Assembly (NCBI GenBank): GCA_016801845.1 | Contig: CM028924.1 | Coordinates: forward strand, 7,156,501-7,220,500 | DNA length: 64,000 nucleotides | Direction of reading: 5' to 3' | DNA from: Polydactylus sextarius | Taxonomy: Eukaryota > Chordata > Actinopteri > Polynemidae | Shown: positions 27,601 to 41,039 of the stretch, piece by piece | Layout of the letters: every line of letters starts with the position of its first letter | How positions within the stretch are numbered: the stretch's first letter is position 1 | Program-made: the position numbers and the translations under genes | The notes under the pieces: generated by a model | The model's input: only the letters and a program-made list of their open reading frames with translations | Databases searched by the model: none | Told to the model about the DNA's origin: nothing

Positions 27601-30600
27601 GTGAACCTCCAACAGATGGTCCAGACGACAGTGGCGTGTCTGGTCTTTGATCAGCCTAAAAAGGACTCATCACTCTGCTTCTTATTGACCTGCATTGCCT
27701 CAAATTCAAGTCATTGGTGCTGACCTTTGGGTCTTCACTACCTATTTGCTTATTCTCAATCTCGACCCGATCCCCATCCCTGCACACAAGACAACTTGGG
27801 TCCAGAATGATCTCATCTGTGGTTCCCTGATGGTGGAACAAGCTGCAACCTCTGTATCTTCAAAAATCTCTTAAAAATGCATCTACTCTGAGAACATCCT
27901 TCTTTACTTACTCCTCTAACACCCTAACATCCACAACTAGCACTTAGTCTGAACTGCAGCTTCTCCTTGGCCTCATCACCTGATCCATCATGTTACCTTC
28001 CTACTGCTCTGAAGCTTCAGTGCAATATAAAATGTGTCTGATGACATGATCTTCAGAATTTCACGACCTTGTAGAAAACGCTCCATTAGTAATGATGACA
28101 ACAACCACACTGACATTAATGACTGTTGTTGTTGGATACAGCATGACACGGTGCCACCTGCCTTTAATCAGGAAAATGTGCAAATACGAAGGCAAGCTGC
28201 CGACTCTTAGCACTGAAAAACACCACACAAAATATTATGCAAGTGTATTTAAGGTGAAAGAAATATATGACTTAGAAAGAACAGTAGATTTTTGTTAATG
28301 CTGAAGTACTTGACCACATCTTCAGACTTCTTTCCAAAAACCACAATGTGGTCACAGGCTACACAGTGCAAGCAGTGAGACAGAAACCACCTTCCCCAAT
28401 GCCAAACAACTTGTTGTTCACCACCATGTGAAACCCAAGCAGGGCCACTGGATGTCAAAATGGAGATGCCTGGGTATTAGTTAACAGAGCAGCAGAAGAA
28501 AAAGATTGAGAGAGTGTGAGCGCTCTCTTATGACAACTGTTGAACTGTTGACAAGCTTTAAATCCTCCATAGTCTACTTCATCCTCAACTCCATCATCAG
28601 GCTGTGAATGGAATTGTTTATGGAAGTGTTAATATGCCATTATAGGTGGTAAAAATAGGCAATCATGCCATTGTCTGACAGGTGCAGCTAAAGACTGACA
28701 GGACGGAGCTGAGCCAAACCAGAAAAAAGGACTAAGGGTGAGAGTTTACATGGTAGCACAGGTGCACTGACAAAAGCACCTGTGCTCATCACGTAGGTGG
28801 AGCGATAATAATGTCAGTCCATCTGGAGAGATGACATGTTCTCCAGACTCAAAGGAAGGAAGACAGCCTGCAGAAGAATTCTGAGCAAATTAATTTGTCA
28901 CATTGTCACTGATGGTTGTCAAAGGTCCAGTTCACACCACTGTCGTCAGATAGTGTCCAAAGTCTCAAAGTGTTATTCATTTTATTCTGTTCTAAGGCAA
29001 ATCCACATCCATGCATCCAGTTATCAAGTCTGAATCACATATTCTAAAGTCTGACATCAGTCTCACTCACATGCTTTTTTGGAAAATGTAACTGATGGAT
29101 GTCTGCTTCAAGATGATCAAGATGATGGGAGTCTGCGCATTTTTATTTTGGCGAAAGTAGGAAACACATTTAATGCAACAGAACACTGAGTTTCCCTCCA
29201 AACGCCTGTGATGTTGACACAAAGTGGCTACACTCTGCTACATCTACAGTAACATCTAGACACTGACAACAATCTGGCTCCAGATGGATTTTCCATGCAG
29301 ACTGCTGCAGAAAGAGACTATATTCATCTTAAACTGTCCCACTTTCCAGTCCATAAAAATCAGACATCTCCCAAACCAGAGCCTCGCCTTGGACCCCATT
29401 TATAGGAGCAGAGAGGCGGCGTTTCCAGCCAGATCTGTCTCACACACACACACACACACAGATGTAGATTTGGCGACTAAGCATTGGGTCCTGGTTTCAT
29501 CTCTCAGACAGAAACACTCTTTCTGTATCCACTCGCAATTCCAAATTAAATTCTGACATATGTGCATACACTACAACTGTGGACTGGCATGGATAAGGTT
29601 TCTTCTGCCTTCAGCTTTCATTTGCCTCCCACCGACAGCTGTCAGATTATATAAAAACTTTCACTGCGCTCCACGTATCATGTCAGTCGCGGTGAAAAAT
29701 GTTCCTCGTGTAGTTTTTAGACAGTACTGTTGATCGGTTCATTAATGACAAAAACTGACCATAACTAAAAATGGGAAAGGGTTTTGATTGTTATATAATG
29801 GTGGAAAAAAGGGTCCAGTTACTTTCCTACTTTAATGCACTTCTGTGGCTATGTATTAGGACCACTGTGGTGGTGAATACGTGCTTAAAAGTGAAGTTCA
29901 CATTTCACTAACAAGTGGTGATGCACAGAGTTTTTGGAAGTGCCTGCAGCATACAATCACTGCTTTGGAATTAGGATTTTTCATCAGAAGAAACTGGATT
30001 CTTTCTTTCAAATTTGCAGCAAAATATGACTAAACGCTGCAGAAATGACAGTCCTCCATGGACATTTGTTTCTTAAAAATACTGAAATCTGTCTAAATGC
30101 AAAGCAGCTGATAAAGACAATTAATGGATCAAACCCATTAACAAAAACAAAAACCCAGTGACTTCTTCTCTAACCCGTGTCTCATCGATTCACCAAGTTT
30201 GGTGCAATTTGGTTTGATACATTCTTATCTAGTCTGCTGACTACAAATAATCCTACATGATTTAAATAATCCTACACCTGCAGCTGTGGCTCAGGAGGCA
30301 GTGGTTCGAATCCCGACTCCTCAAATATGTGGGGTGAAATGTCACTGAGTCATCGATCAGTGTGTGAGCTGCTCTTCACAGGTCGATTTGGATAAAAAGC
30401 ATGTGTTTTTAATGTAAAATTAAATCTGAATTCAATACACAACCTCCTTGGTGCCGACTGCAATGCTCAGAGATGAGCAAAGTTATTATAGTTCATCCTG
30501 AAAAATGGAGGAAATGAACGTCTGCATCAAATTACATCAATATTACAGTCTGGACCAACTGACTCACCATTGCTGTCACACCACACCGCTAGCTTCACTT

Positions 30601-31001
30601 CAGGCTTAGCCAAGAATGGACACTAATATTTCTCCATTTTTTGCCTTTTGTATCTCTATTAATGAGATGGAGAGCATCCATAAATCCTCAGGCATAGCTC
30701 TGGTAACCATCAGTAAGTGCTGGCTGAAGCCCAGAGGTTGTGGCCTGGACGCTTTAAAACACACTGACACATGTGAACGATCTCAACTATCATTCTTTAA
30801 TCACTTTTTCCTTTTAGTGAAAGAGCTTTTATATAAGGCTTTTATGTCATTTTAATTTTTTTCCTGTAAGCTATTGTTGCTTTAATCCTAGCCTGGATGT
30901 TTGTTTGTTTTTCCTGGTCATTAGCTTGGCTTTTATTTATTTGGTGTATTTATTGTCTCTTTATTGTGCCATTATATGCTATTTGTCTTCAGCTCTGTTA
31001 T

Positions 31002-31036
<35 letters not shown>

Positions 31037-34000
31037 GACCAGAAGTATTTTAGTCACACAACACGTGGTGTTTCCATCAACAGTAGTTCACAGCATCTCA
31101 TCTCCTGCGCAAAGAGAAACCAGCTGATGAGAGGAGATACCTGCCGCTGCACTGAGAGCTGTCACTGCTGTGTTGACAGACTGCTGCCTGATATAGAGGA
31201 GACTAAACAAAAGTACAAGGCCTTTCATAGTTGGCTGCTGGAACTTCTTAAAATAGAGGACCCAGTATCAATGATATTCTGATACCGACACCCCGGGGAA
31301 CGTGAGGTCACAGCGCTAACAGCACAAACACTAGAACCTGAGAACATTGTCTGCATGTTTGGTTTACTGGCAGCAGGAGCTATACCTAACTGTGACAACT
31401 GTTTGCAGGGCCAAATAGTGAAGGCATGCATGTAAGCACAATACACTCATATATTTTACAACACGTGTGGTAGTTAAAAAAAAGGGTTAATACTATTCAA
31501 AAAGTGACCGCAAGCTTGTCTGATGAGATAAAGAACTTGTTGTTTTTAATACTCATGTTTCTTTTTAAACGTGGTCAAGTGCAGTGCAGTGCAAGTGATG
31601 CTATCGTTTTCACAACACATGGGCCACTCACTGCAAGGACTCGGTCTAAAATTAACAAAAAAAAAAAAAACTCCCTTGACTAACGACCGTACATAAGCCA
31701 GAGTCCTCACTCCAGGTCATAAACAACTCTCTCTGTGAAGTCTCCACTAGGAAACATGTGTCTTCGTGTCCTGACCTGGCTGAGTCTACAGACTCTTACC
31801 CCCCTCACTCCCCCACCCCGTGTCGAACTTTCCATCACTTATTTTGCTGCAGGAAAGCTCGTAAAAGATCTTTGAGAAGAGAAGGGGAACAAAACAAAAA
31901 AAAATAATAATAAAGGGAGAGATAAACAATTAACATTGTGGAGCCAGCATCAGTCAAGTGGACACTGGATAGCTGCCTGCAGGTTTTGATTGAGTTTCAG
32001 CACAGTTCATCTAAGATGATCCAGGAGACTGAGAAGTTGTTGTGCTTCATCTATTATGATGAATTTTACATGGATCAATTTCATCATCATGCATCATAAG
32101 ATGCAGGTCAATTATATACAAGATTATGATGCTTGAACTGAGGTAACGCTATCCACCAACCCTTGTATTAATGAATGTGGGGATAAACACTGTTCAAAGA
32201 TAATCCATCAGAGTGATCTCTGAAGCCTGGAACAACATATATGAACACAAAAACAACAGTTTATTTTGGTTAAATGTCTTCACATTGAGCATCAGGAGAC
32301 TTTACTGAAAACTTACATGTGTTGTTTGTGTAAATAAAATAAAAAAATGACTGGTAACTTTGGAGTCTATGGGGCAGTTGAGCGTGTTTCCTGTTGTTCA
32401 GTGAGTGTTCAAAAACATCACACCTATATATCTCAGTCATCACACTGAGAGAAACCGTGCAAATTTCCCAAAAAATCCAGTTTTATCTGTTGATATAGTG
32501 AAATAAAGGTAAATGAAAGTAAATGAAGCATAAAACCTCAACTGTTATCATTTAAAAAACTGTAAAAGATATCTAAATCAAAATATTGAATGGCTGAAAG
32601 GCTTGTAACCTGTTTAAAACTGAAATGAAATGAAGCATGTAGCTTAAAGTTTGCTGAAGGACTTACACTTGAAACAGGACGAAGCTTTTAAACAATGAGA
32701 GGATAAGAAAATTGTTCATTAAAGCTGAATATTTCTGAAAGTATGAGAACACATAGGGGGTTGATTACAGCGCTCTCTGTGTTTGGAGAATCCAAACACT
32801 GTAAAAATCAGTGTAGTCACCTGTTGATCAGGGTCCCGAACAGCAGCCTGATGGTCCTCTGAATGTTCTCAGTGCACAACCAGCTCCACTGCTCCTTCAT
32901 GAGCAGACACAGGATGTTCAGAGCCACTTCAGCCAGCGCTGTCTCAGACACTGTTACCACAACATGGAAAACACACATAAAATAACATAACTCAGTGTGA
33001 CACCTGCAAATTATTTACTACGTTTTAAGGCAGAGACAGACAAGACAGACAAGACGGAGACAAAGACACCACATCCAAAATAAACCGTAAAATTAATTTA
33101 GCAGCATGCGATGTGTCTGTGTATCACAAATCAAACATTACAATCGGTTTCACAATGGCAAAATTTCTTCTGTGTGGATCTGATGAAGATTCGGATCCAA
33201 TATTCACATCAGCACATACATTTATTAACACTGCCCTCATGTGGTTCAACTAAAATGCTGCTGGTTTGGCTCTGATATTTTTTATTCTACCACTGTGAAA
33301 TGAAAAGATAATTTATATCCTGTTATCCTGTCTGAGGGCAAACATGATAACTATATAGTGACTGTATTTTGTTTTAATTGAACACTACATACATTTGGAA
33401 GACAAAGGAAAAATGGAAATGTTGCAAAATCCCAATAAATGGAGGTTTAGGTTTTTGCTTCGGATTCAATGTGTTGTAAACACATTGTCTGAAACATCCA
33501 ATGAAAAAAAAAAAAAGCTAGACGTCTACAGATCTGCAGTAAGAGAAGCACATTAGTCCCCTGTGAACTGTTGTAACTGTCTGGTAACTTTGGCTGTGGA
33601 ACATTTCAGGGTCTTTTCATATCCAGACGCTTCATTCACCCTGACTGTCTGGAAAAAAAAAAGAGAGAGACAATGACCAGATGTCTAAACAGAAAAGAAA
33701 TGCAATTTGGGTTCAATTAAACAGCGACCGTCTTATTCCAATGTCAACCCGACGCAAAGATCATTTCCATACGATGTTTAATGAGATCATCCCTTTTTCC
33801 TACAGTGATGGTGCATGATGTAACACAGTGTACAAGACCATCCAACAGATACAGACAGCTGACAGCTGAGGTTCGGAGTCAGGGGTAACACAGTGTCCCT
33901 TCACTGGGCTTATGTCCAGTGTTAGCATCTCAGACTAAGACTAAAAGATTGAACCACAGCACCAACGTTAAGACTGAATGTTACACATACTGAATATAAT

Positions 34001-37000
34001 AGACAATATTAGAAGGATTAGACACATCCCTCCGCACAAAAATGTTGCCGTTTAGCCTGAGTTTAACAGGTCAAAATGACTGTTTGATCTAATTTACCCC
34101 AAATGTGAATGCACAAGTGAATGAATTGATTCTTTTTTTTTTTGCAGCATATAAACCATAACACAAGTGACCTCTAAGGTCATCTCTGTTCTAGCCATGT
34201 TAGGAAAGAGGATGAGGGCTTTAAACGTGGCGACAGATAGCGTCTGAACCCCCTCTTCTGTTATCAGTCTTAGATGTCAGAGGTCTGATCTTGATGTCTG
34301 TACTCACAGACTAAGCAAATCCTACTTCCTGTTGACTTCAAGCCTCTCCATACTGTTAAATCATCTCTTTGTGCTTTTTATGAAAAACTTTCCATAAGCT
34401 GACATTTATGGACATTTTGCAGAATAGAATTCCCCTCATTTCATAGCGTTGTGAGGGAAGCCATGGGGATTACCAGGGGAAGCCCAGAAGCAGCTGCAGA
34501 AATTAGTGGAAAAAAACACACAACATAGCATCACGTCATTAGGAGAGCTGCTGTCAACACAACCCAACCCACTGATAAGCAGTGAAGTTCTCTTTTGATG
34601 CTCAGGTCAGATTCAAATTGTTTGGAATCATTTGACAAATATTCATATAATGTGGTGTAAATGAACTGAAAACCCCAAAACCCCGAAAAACCCCTCCAGC
34701 TAATAAGCCACGTGCTTTTAGAGAAGTGTTGGAATTTAAAAAAAAAAAAAAAAAAAAAAAAACCCACATCACTGTCGAACCACAAAATGACTGAACAGAC
34801 TGACAATGTTTCACTTCTTTCTTTGTTTACTGTGTCACTGTCTCGCCCCCTGAAAGGTCCAGTTATACAAAAATGAATGTAAGAGTAATTTCATACAATT
34901 ACGTTTCCATTCCTGGAAGCAGAGGAGCAAAAATCACACGTTGTCCCATGCACATCACATGATAATTTCACCAAAATGGGCGGGAATGATTTTTTGGTTT
35001 GGGAAAAGTAAATTCCTGTTCTTTTGTCTTCAACTGCAGCAGCAAAAAACATAAACCTGGTCTGATTAATCTGATGAATGTGATGAGTGACCAGAATATG
35101 AAACAAGCTGGTTTTGACCAGTTGCTATAATTATGGTGAAATGCTGACTGGACGAAGACAGAAAAGAAAAGCAGGGAATAAAAGCAGCCACCAGGAAGTG
35201 AGTCAGTGAGCTGCTCAGACAACAGGAAAACGAAAGTACACAACCCGGGGTGACTCAGACTTACTCATACAAACACAGGCCATTAGACAGTAAAGTTAAT
35301 CTGGTCTGACTGTTTCCTTGTTGGTGATAAGAGACATTTTATAAACTATCCTATTAGCTATAAAACTATTATATTATCCAATTAACAACCTGACTAAACT
35401 TGAATGGCCCTCGAGTCCCAGTCTTCTTACCACATTCATGACTCTGCTTTCCTCTCACGCGGTCATCCAAATAATCTCCGAACACCGGGCTGTTCTCCTG
35501 TTCCGCTTTGACTCCGACGGCCATTCTTTCTTGTTGGTAGATAAAGGCTTGCAACTCTTCTAAGGACATCCTGTTAAACACCTTTGAAAGCAATAAAAAA
35601 ACAGAAGTGAAATAAAAAGATGCAAGAGGTTTAAGAAACATCAGTGCGTCAGTGTGAATTAAATATGTTTCATCCCTGTGTGAGTTACTTACTGTGCTGG
35701 TTTGATCTAAACTGAACACAACCGCTGGTTTTATGTCGGAGCCATTCATAGAAGGAATGTTCTTATTAGAGAACTTCAGACGAGACCTACACACAAACAA
35801 AAAAAAATCAAATGTATACACAAAAAATTTAGCCACATGTTACCTTACACCGTTACCTGTGTTTTTGTTAAAAACGATAACTCAGTTGGTGACTAATATA
35901 TAAATCATAACCAGGTTATTTACGTTAGTTGTCAGCAGTAGCGTTTTTTTGTAGTAACACAGATGTCAGATTGCTGGAAAGCAAAAATAATCCTTTATCT
36001 AATATTAACATCAAGACCTTTGTTTCGAAAAGTGCTTTGAGACAAAGAAAGATACGAGTTGGGGTGGTCAGTGTACTTTCTGAATGTGTTTTTCTGGCAT
36101 TAGTGAATAAAGGTTCCTCTGAGTCATACTTGCTCTTTTTGTCCAGACCAATTTTGATTCCATCCACCTCTGCGTCATTTTCCTCTGTGGGGCTTTGAGG
36201 TTCTGAACGAGGGAAGGCCGTCTTCAACGTGTCCACGATGGCGTTCACCACAATCTACGCACAGATAAACAAGTGTGTTGGACTCTCAATATACTGCAAA
36301 GACATAATTCTCCGTCCTTATTATAAAGACAAATATTATTGACATGTTAACCTTGTCTATTCGGGACACAATGAAAGGTTTCTTGACGAAGGCGATCCTG
36401 GCATCTGTATTGAGAGCTAAAAACTCCTGCATCTCTTCACTGTTGGCTATTTCAGTGATGGCACAAAGTTGCTGAAAAAAAAAAAACAATAGAAGCCTCA
36501 GTATTTAAAAACAATGTTAAATCTACACATAAATACTAAATCAACGTGAGGGGAAAAAAAACAGTCCACTGACCTTCAGAAAGGTTTCTAACAGTCCTTT
36601 CCTGGCTTCTATCTTGTCACTGTCCATGTTTCCAAATGGCATGTCTGGAAATATTTTCTTTGGCCCTTTCACTCCTGAAACACAGTGAGAGTCGAACAAA
36701 ATCCTCAATGTCCATGTAGCCAAAAATACATGCGTGTATATACGGTGAGGTGGTTCACCCCTTGTACCTTTGATGAGTTTCCTGAGTTCAGTTCTCTCCT
36801 CCAGCCGTGTCTGCAGGTTGAGGAACTCGCTGTATCGCCTGTTGACCATGTGATAGGCGACCGGCTGAATGTGAGACTGATTCTCGCAGCTCATCTGTAC
36901 AACATCAGCGTCTTCTGAGGCCGACTGCACGCTCCCTGGGTTCTCACAACCCATCGCTGTCTCATACTGAAAAACCAACACAACCGACAGTTTAGGCTTG

Positions 37001-39575
37001 ACTGTCATAATTTATATTGTACACATGTTGCAGTGTGACATGACATGTGACAATACGGTAGTTATCTTTAAAACAATGGCAGCTTTATTCTCAAAGGGGG
37101 AATAGTGTATACATACTATCTGCTGAGAACAAAAAAAAGGAATTATAGCATCTAAAACGTTCAATTTAATCAAAATTTTTTTACTCATCCAGCGGCCGAA
37201 CACACCACTGATTTTCTTTCTGCAACGGAAATAAAGCAGTTTCGTAGATTCGCTCTGACACTGTTATACTTTGCTTTGCTTTCACCTTCGGTCCGGTTCA
37301 TCTGGGACTGTGGCCTCCTTCATCTGAAGCCTGTGTCTGGTGCTTTTCCTCCTAATGTTCTAGGGCACTGTCTCTCTCCCTGTCTCTTCTTTTGCTGACC
37401 TGCTCCTGACAGTCTGTCTTACTTCCTGCGGGACAGTACCACCCAAGTAATTGAATCAGGGGCTTTGTACAGACAAAGGGTTTTGTAGATGATAAGCAAA
37501 ATTTGGGGCATGTGTAGGGGTGAGTTATATTTGACTTGATGACTTAATTTACATTCACTGCTACAAGAAAGTTATGTCTTAAACCCTGACAAGTTTTAGC
37601 CTGTAAACATAAAAATACTGAAGTGAGTCAGCTCCTTACTTTTATGGTGTAGAGTGTGTAGGGGTGTGAGCCGGTGCCTCTGTGTTCTTTAGCTGTGATG
37701 GTGCCAGTAATGCGGAGGTTCTGGATGATGACTGGTCCGTCGGGGCTGCTGAGGGGCTCGAAACTGAATGATGGCATTGGGGAGGAGCCCGCTGTGGCCG
37801 GACTGTACATAGTCAGCTCACTGGTAGTGTTTAATGAAGGGGAGCTGCCCTCCCTTTCAAGATCCCCAGGACTGACAATACAGGGAACACTCTCAGTTGT
37901 CCTGACTGATACAGAGCTGTAGCCATTAGGCTGTTCTGAATTCACCAAGACGTTTGAGCAGGAGCTATCCACCGGGCAGGGACAAACATCATCCAAGTCG
38001 ACACCATTGTTATTTTCAGCAGATGGGGTACAGTCTTTTCGTCTGCCATACAGACCCTCCTCTTGGCCTATCATGACCAGAGAATCTGTAGAGCTTTGTT
38101 TATAGTCAGCCAAAGGAGAGTCCAGGTCCGAGTCATTTTCCTGGTAAAATGGGTTTGACTTGTTCCCTCTCATGTAATGCTCCAGAAATGGTCGAGTGGT
38201 TTCTTCTTCCTCTGTGTTGTTCTGTGGACAGTCCACCTCATCTGAGTCAAACACATCATAAGCAGGAAGTTGAGGCGTCGCTGCCTCATGGATGATTTCA
38301 GGTTCTGCTTTTGCTGGAGGAACTTCAGTATTCTTTTGTGGCACCGGTGTTGTCTCCTGTAGTGGAGCAGGTGGTGGTGGTAAAGGTGGCGTTGAAGTCA
38401 GTGGCTCTGTTGTAGCTGGTTCCTGGGGTGTGTTGGACTTGCCAAATATTTCAATAATAAGGGTGTTTAACCAGTCAGGGTCAGATAGTTTTGCAATGAG
38501 AGGAAGAAGGACGTTGCAGGTGATGAGCTCTCCGACAACAAAACGCCCGGTGCGAGTCTCCAAGTGTGGCAACGGCACCAACACATGCAACAACAAATCT
38601 ACAACCGCTCTGGTGTAGTTCAGCTCCACTGTGTCACTGCTCATGGCAACATGAGGTGTAGTTATGCTGGAATACGCCTTCCACAACCGCTCACTGTCAC
38701 CACTCCACTTTGTTGTTGCAGGCTGTTGCTGCTCGGTCACCAGCTCCTTGGCTCTGATGTAGTCCTGCAGGTGGCAGCCAAACAGATCAAGGATCCTCTG
38801 GGTGAGCTCCTGTGGTGATTAAAAGATAGTTTAGAAAAGGCACACATCTGTGTGCATATGCAGATGTTGCAATTCACAAAGTATACCAGGACAAAAAACC
38901 AAATCATGATTTCAAGAAAATACTCAGTAAGCCTCTAGTTATGTCAACCAACAGGCCTGTTTTCCTATTTTCTATGTGACATTTTAGAAATGAGGTCACT
39001 AATTAACCTAGTTAGATTAAGTAGATATAAACACACAGCATCACTGCATAAAATCTTCGTACCTTCCTGTCAACCAGTCTCGCACGTGTCTTCAGCTCCA
39101 TAGCCATAGAGACCATGGCCTCCTCCACTTCTGTTTCAAAGCCACTTTCAGAGGACACAGTGGAGTACCAGGAAGAGACAAAGTCCCGGATGATTTTCCT
39201 CACTGTGTTGTGGATCTCCTCGTCCAAGTGGTGATCATCTTCCACAGAGGATGGTACCTTAAATGTAGGAATGACAAAATTAGGATGAAGTGATACTGGT
39301 GAACTAGGTATAAGCATCTAAACGCAAAAAGCCCAGTAAGACACATTTATAGCCAGTCATGCTGCATTTACCTGCTCCAATGTGATAAACCTCTCCAGGT
39401 GAACCACACTGTTGGACTCCAGTACCACCTGCGAGCCAAGCCAGCTTCCAAGCACCACCAGCAGGCTGGTGAACACACACAGCAGCCAGATGTTGACGAG
39501 CAGGTGGAACAGAACCAGCCATGCCAACACCACACCAAAGCCTAACAAGCTCCTCTGTCCCAACACCTCAGCCAT
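15638..39575 (-). CDS. snx19: Sorting nexin-19 (13 coding exons)
   Basis: Membrane-anchored sorting nexin that binds phosphoinositides and acts at endosome/ER membranes. The coding exons, in transcript order, are 39575-39372, 39257-39063, 38809-37640, 36966-36768, 36674-36574, 36471-36352, 36254-36130, 35786-35693, 35581-35431, 32950-32821, 17738-17554, 17456-17369 and 15761-15638. All junctions are GT-AG and phases agree, giving 961 aa (human about 990). Residues 10-50 form a hydrophobic hairpin. A PXA domain spans about 70-265, followed by an acidic, Pro/Ser-rich linker to about 490. The PX domain (about 497-650) carries the RRYSEF phosphoinositide motif and PKKIFPDMPFGNMD. The nexin-C domain (about 790-930) contains LLFGTLINRWLD and IWPGGALP. 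The ATG at 39575 directly precedes the membrane hairpin. No frame damage was seen. The 15.1-kb intron before exon 11 is unusually long. Family assignment is very secure; whether it is paralogue a or b is not resolved. Confidence 0.95.
24650..24720 (+). repeat. (CA)n-rich microsatellite
   Basis: CA run of about 30 bp extended by degenerate ACAGACACATAC units and GCACAGCACA at the right end; inside snx19 intron 10. Confidence 0.9.
30276..30405 (+). mobile_element. tRNA-like SINE remnant
   Basis: GCTGTGGCTCAGGAGGCAGT followed by GGTTCGAATCCCGA resembles internal A- and B-box promoter halves brought together by a deletion. The piece goes on to TCATCGATCAGTGTGTGA and ends TTGGATAAAAAGCATGTG, a tail common to fish SINEs. 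It is not a tRNA gene because there is no anticodon arm or acceptor pairing. Lies in snx19 intron 10. Confidence 0.5.
31005..31032 (+). repeat. (TA)n microsatellite
   Basis: 28-bp pure TA run inside snx19 intron 10. Confidence 0.9.
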
Positions 39576-39655
39576 GGCACTTTACAGGCTTTACTGTCTG
39601 GCTTGATGCCGTCGGGAAGAAATGTGAAAATCACAACATCACAGCAGCATCATAC
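39372..39655 (-). other. snx19: snx19 first coding exon with 5' UTR part
   Basis: A splice acceptor (TTTCCAG on the minus strand, AG at 39657-39656) precedes 80 nt of 5' UTR before the ATG at 39575. The likely upstream noncoding exon ends at 40446, where CACGGCAG is followed by the donor GTTAATATG. The intron between them (39,656-40,445) contains no obvious gene. Confidence 0.6.
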
Positions 39656-40446
39656 CTGGAAACAGAAAAATGACAGAGAATGCAGATTATATGTAACGTT
39701 TAAAACAGAAGAGAACACAGCACTTTAAATAGGACAGTAGGGTGGTATTGACCTCATTCCAACATAATGTGTATTTATCAGCTGTATATATATATTACAG
39801 GCTAACTCAACATTAGCTTGCACAATGTCTCAGCTTTATAATCTATGCGGCCATTGTGCAGCTACGTTTATATTTGTTTATCAGTATTTATCGGTTCCAC
39901 GAGGCAACTAGCTGTGACGTATTTGATCAAAGGATGGCCTCGATACAAACCTGCAAAACCCCGTTAACAAAATTGACCAGTTTAATGTCTATTTGTTAAA
40001 TGCCACGAGAAACGCTACGTATATACGCTAGTTTTTTAAGGCATGTAGCGTCTATACAGCTGCGGCAGCTGAATATAAGCGACATATTTTCTACATGATG
40101 GTTACATTAACGACGTGTGGACGGAGACTAGAGATCAAAGGCACCGGGGGGGATACATGTCGAGTTATTAATGACATAAATATTTATGTATATGCTACAT
40201 ATAGATGAAGACAAGATGTTTTCTGTTTGTCAGAAATCTGCATTATAACGTCATTTAGCTAAACGCAGCGCAGCCTTACTGATATTTTTATGTTTTAAGG
40301 TGGAGCCGCTAGCTACAACTTTACTCTCCGCGTGCTACGCAGCCTAACACGTAGACCGTCGTCATTCGTGGTTACACTTCACTACTCTTTATGTGCATTT
40401 ATCATTTAAAAAAAAAAAAACAAACAAACAAACAAGCATATTAACC

Positions 40447-40730
40447 TGCCGTGATGGTGCCACTATTGGAGGTCTCGTGAGCGTCCTGATGACCACTGTT
40501 TGGTTTAGTTTGTTTACTTCCTGTTTCGTGACGTAGGTTCAAATAAGAACGCCTCCTCGAGTCTCCTGCGCACCACAGACTCTCGTGGAAGCCCGAGAGT
40601 GAGATTGAGTCTTAAATTGAGACTTCATATCGATTTAAATATACAATGATGATGAACTCGGGCTGTTTTATTAACATTCAATAACTACAACTCCCATGAG
40701 GCTTTGCTCAGCAGCTAGGACTCATGGGAT
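40447..40730 (-). promoter_or_regulatory. snx19 promoter region with CRE, ETS and ZNF143-type motifs
   Basis: Just 5' of the inferred noncoding first exon of snx19 there is an ETS-like CTTCCTG (about 40,518-40,524), a CRE-like TGACGTA at 40529-40535 and a perfect ACTACAACTCCCA (ZNF143/SBS core) at 40684-40696. TCCCATGAG at 40692-40700 recurs as its exact inverse CTCATGGGA at 40721-40729. These are typical of TATA-less housekeeping promoters. No TATA box was seen. The start site is inferred. Confidence 0.5.
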
Positions 40731-40768
40731 ATGTATGTCATAATGATGACTAGTAAGAAAAATGAATA

Positions 40769-40771
<3 letters not shown>

Positions 40772-40804
<33 letters not shown>
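40772..40804 (+). repeat. (TA)n microsatellite
   Basis: 33-bp pure AT run just upstream of the snx19 promoter region. Confidence 0.9.
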
Positions 40805-40806
<2 letters not shown>

Positions 40807-41039
40807 ATAAATGATTACAACACTTTAAAACATCAAATAGGAATGTAGTGGACTCATCTCATCTTTTCTTAACTTAACTTGACTTCATGTAACTTAACTT
40901 AACTTAACTTCATTTAAATTAACTTCATGTTTTGGTGATTACCTCCTCTAGGAAGTAAATTTTATGTTTTGCTGTCATCTGTCCTCCAAGGAAGTAATTA
41001 ACTGGAGTGGATCTAATGAGTCAGTTGGTTCTTAAATAT

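Larger units (their letters stand above)
17739..32820 (-). other. snx19 intron 10 (15.1 kb), no gene recognised inside
   Basis: A single intron separates the exon ending LLFGTLIN from the exon beginning RWLDVSVAN. The donor is at 32820 (GTGACT on the minus strand) and the acceptor AG at 17740-17739. I looked for nested genes on both strands and found only short open frames with no recognisable family. Contents include a CA-rich microsatellite (24,650-24,720), a short CA run (29,441-29,460), a TA run (31,005-31,032), a tRNA-like SINE piece (30,276-30,405) and many short A/T runs. A noncoding RNA cannot be excluded. Confidence 0.7.

Noticed and set aside
30276..30330. Possible tRNA gene (GTGGCTCAG...GGTTCGAATCCC)
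   Set aside because: The box-like elements are too close together and there is no anticodon loop or acceptor-stem pairing; better explained as a SINE remnant.
38292..38618. 108-codon plus-strand frame opposite snx19 exon 3
   Set aside because: Antisense shadow of the Pro/Thr-rich linker of snx19.
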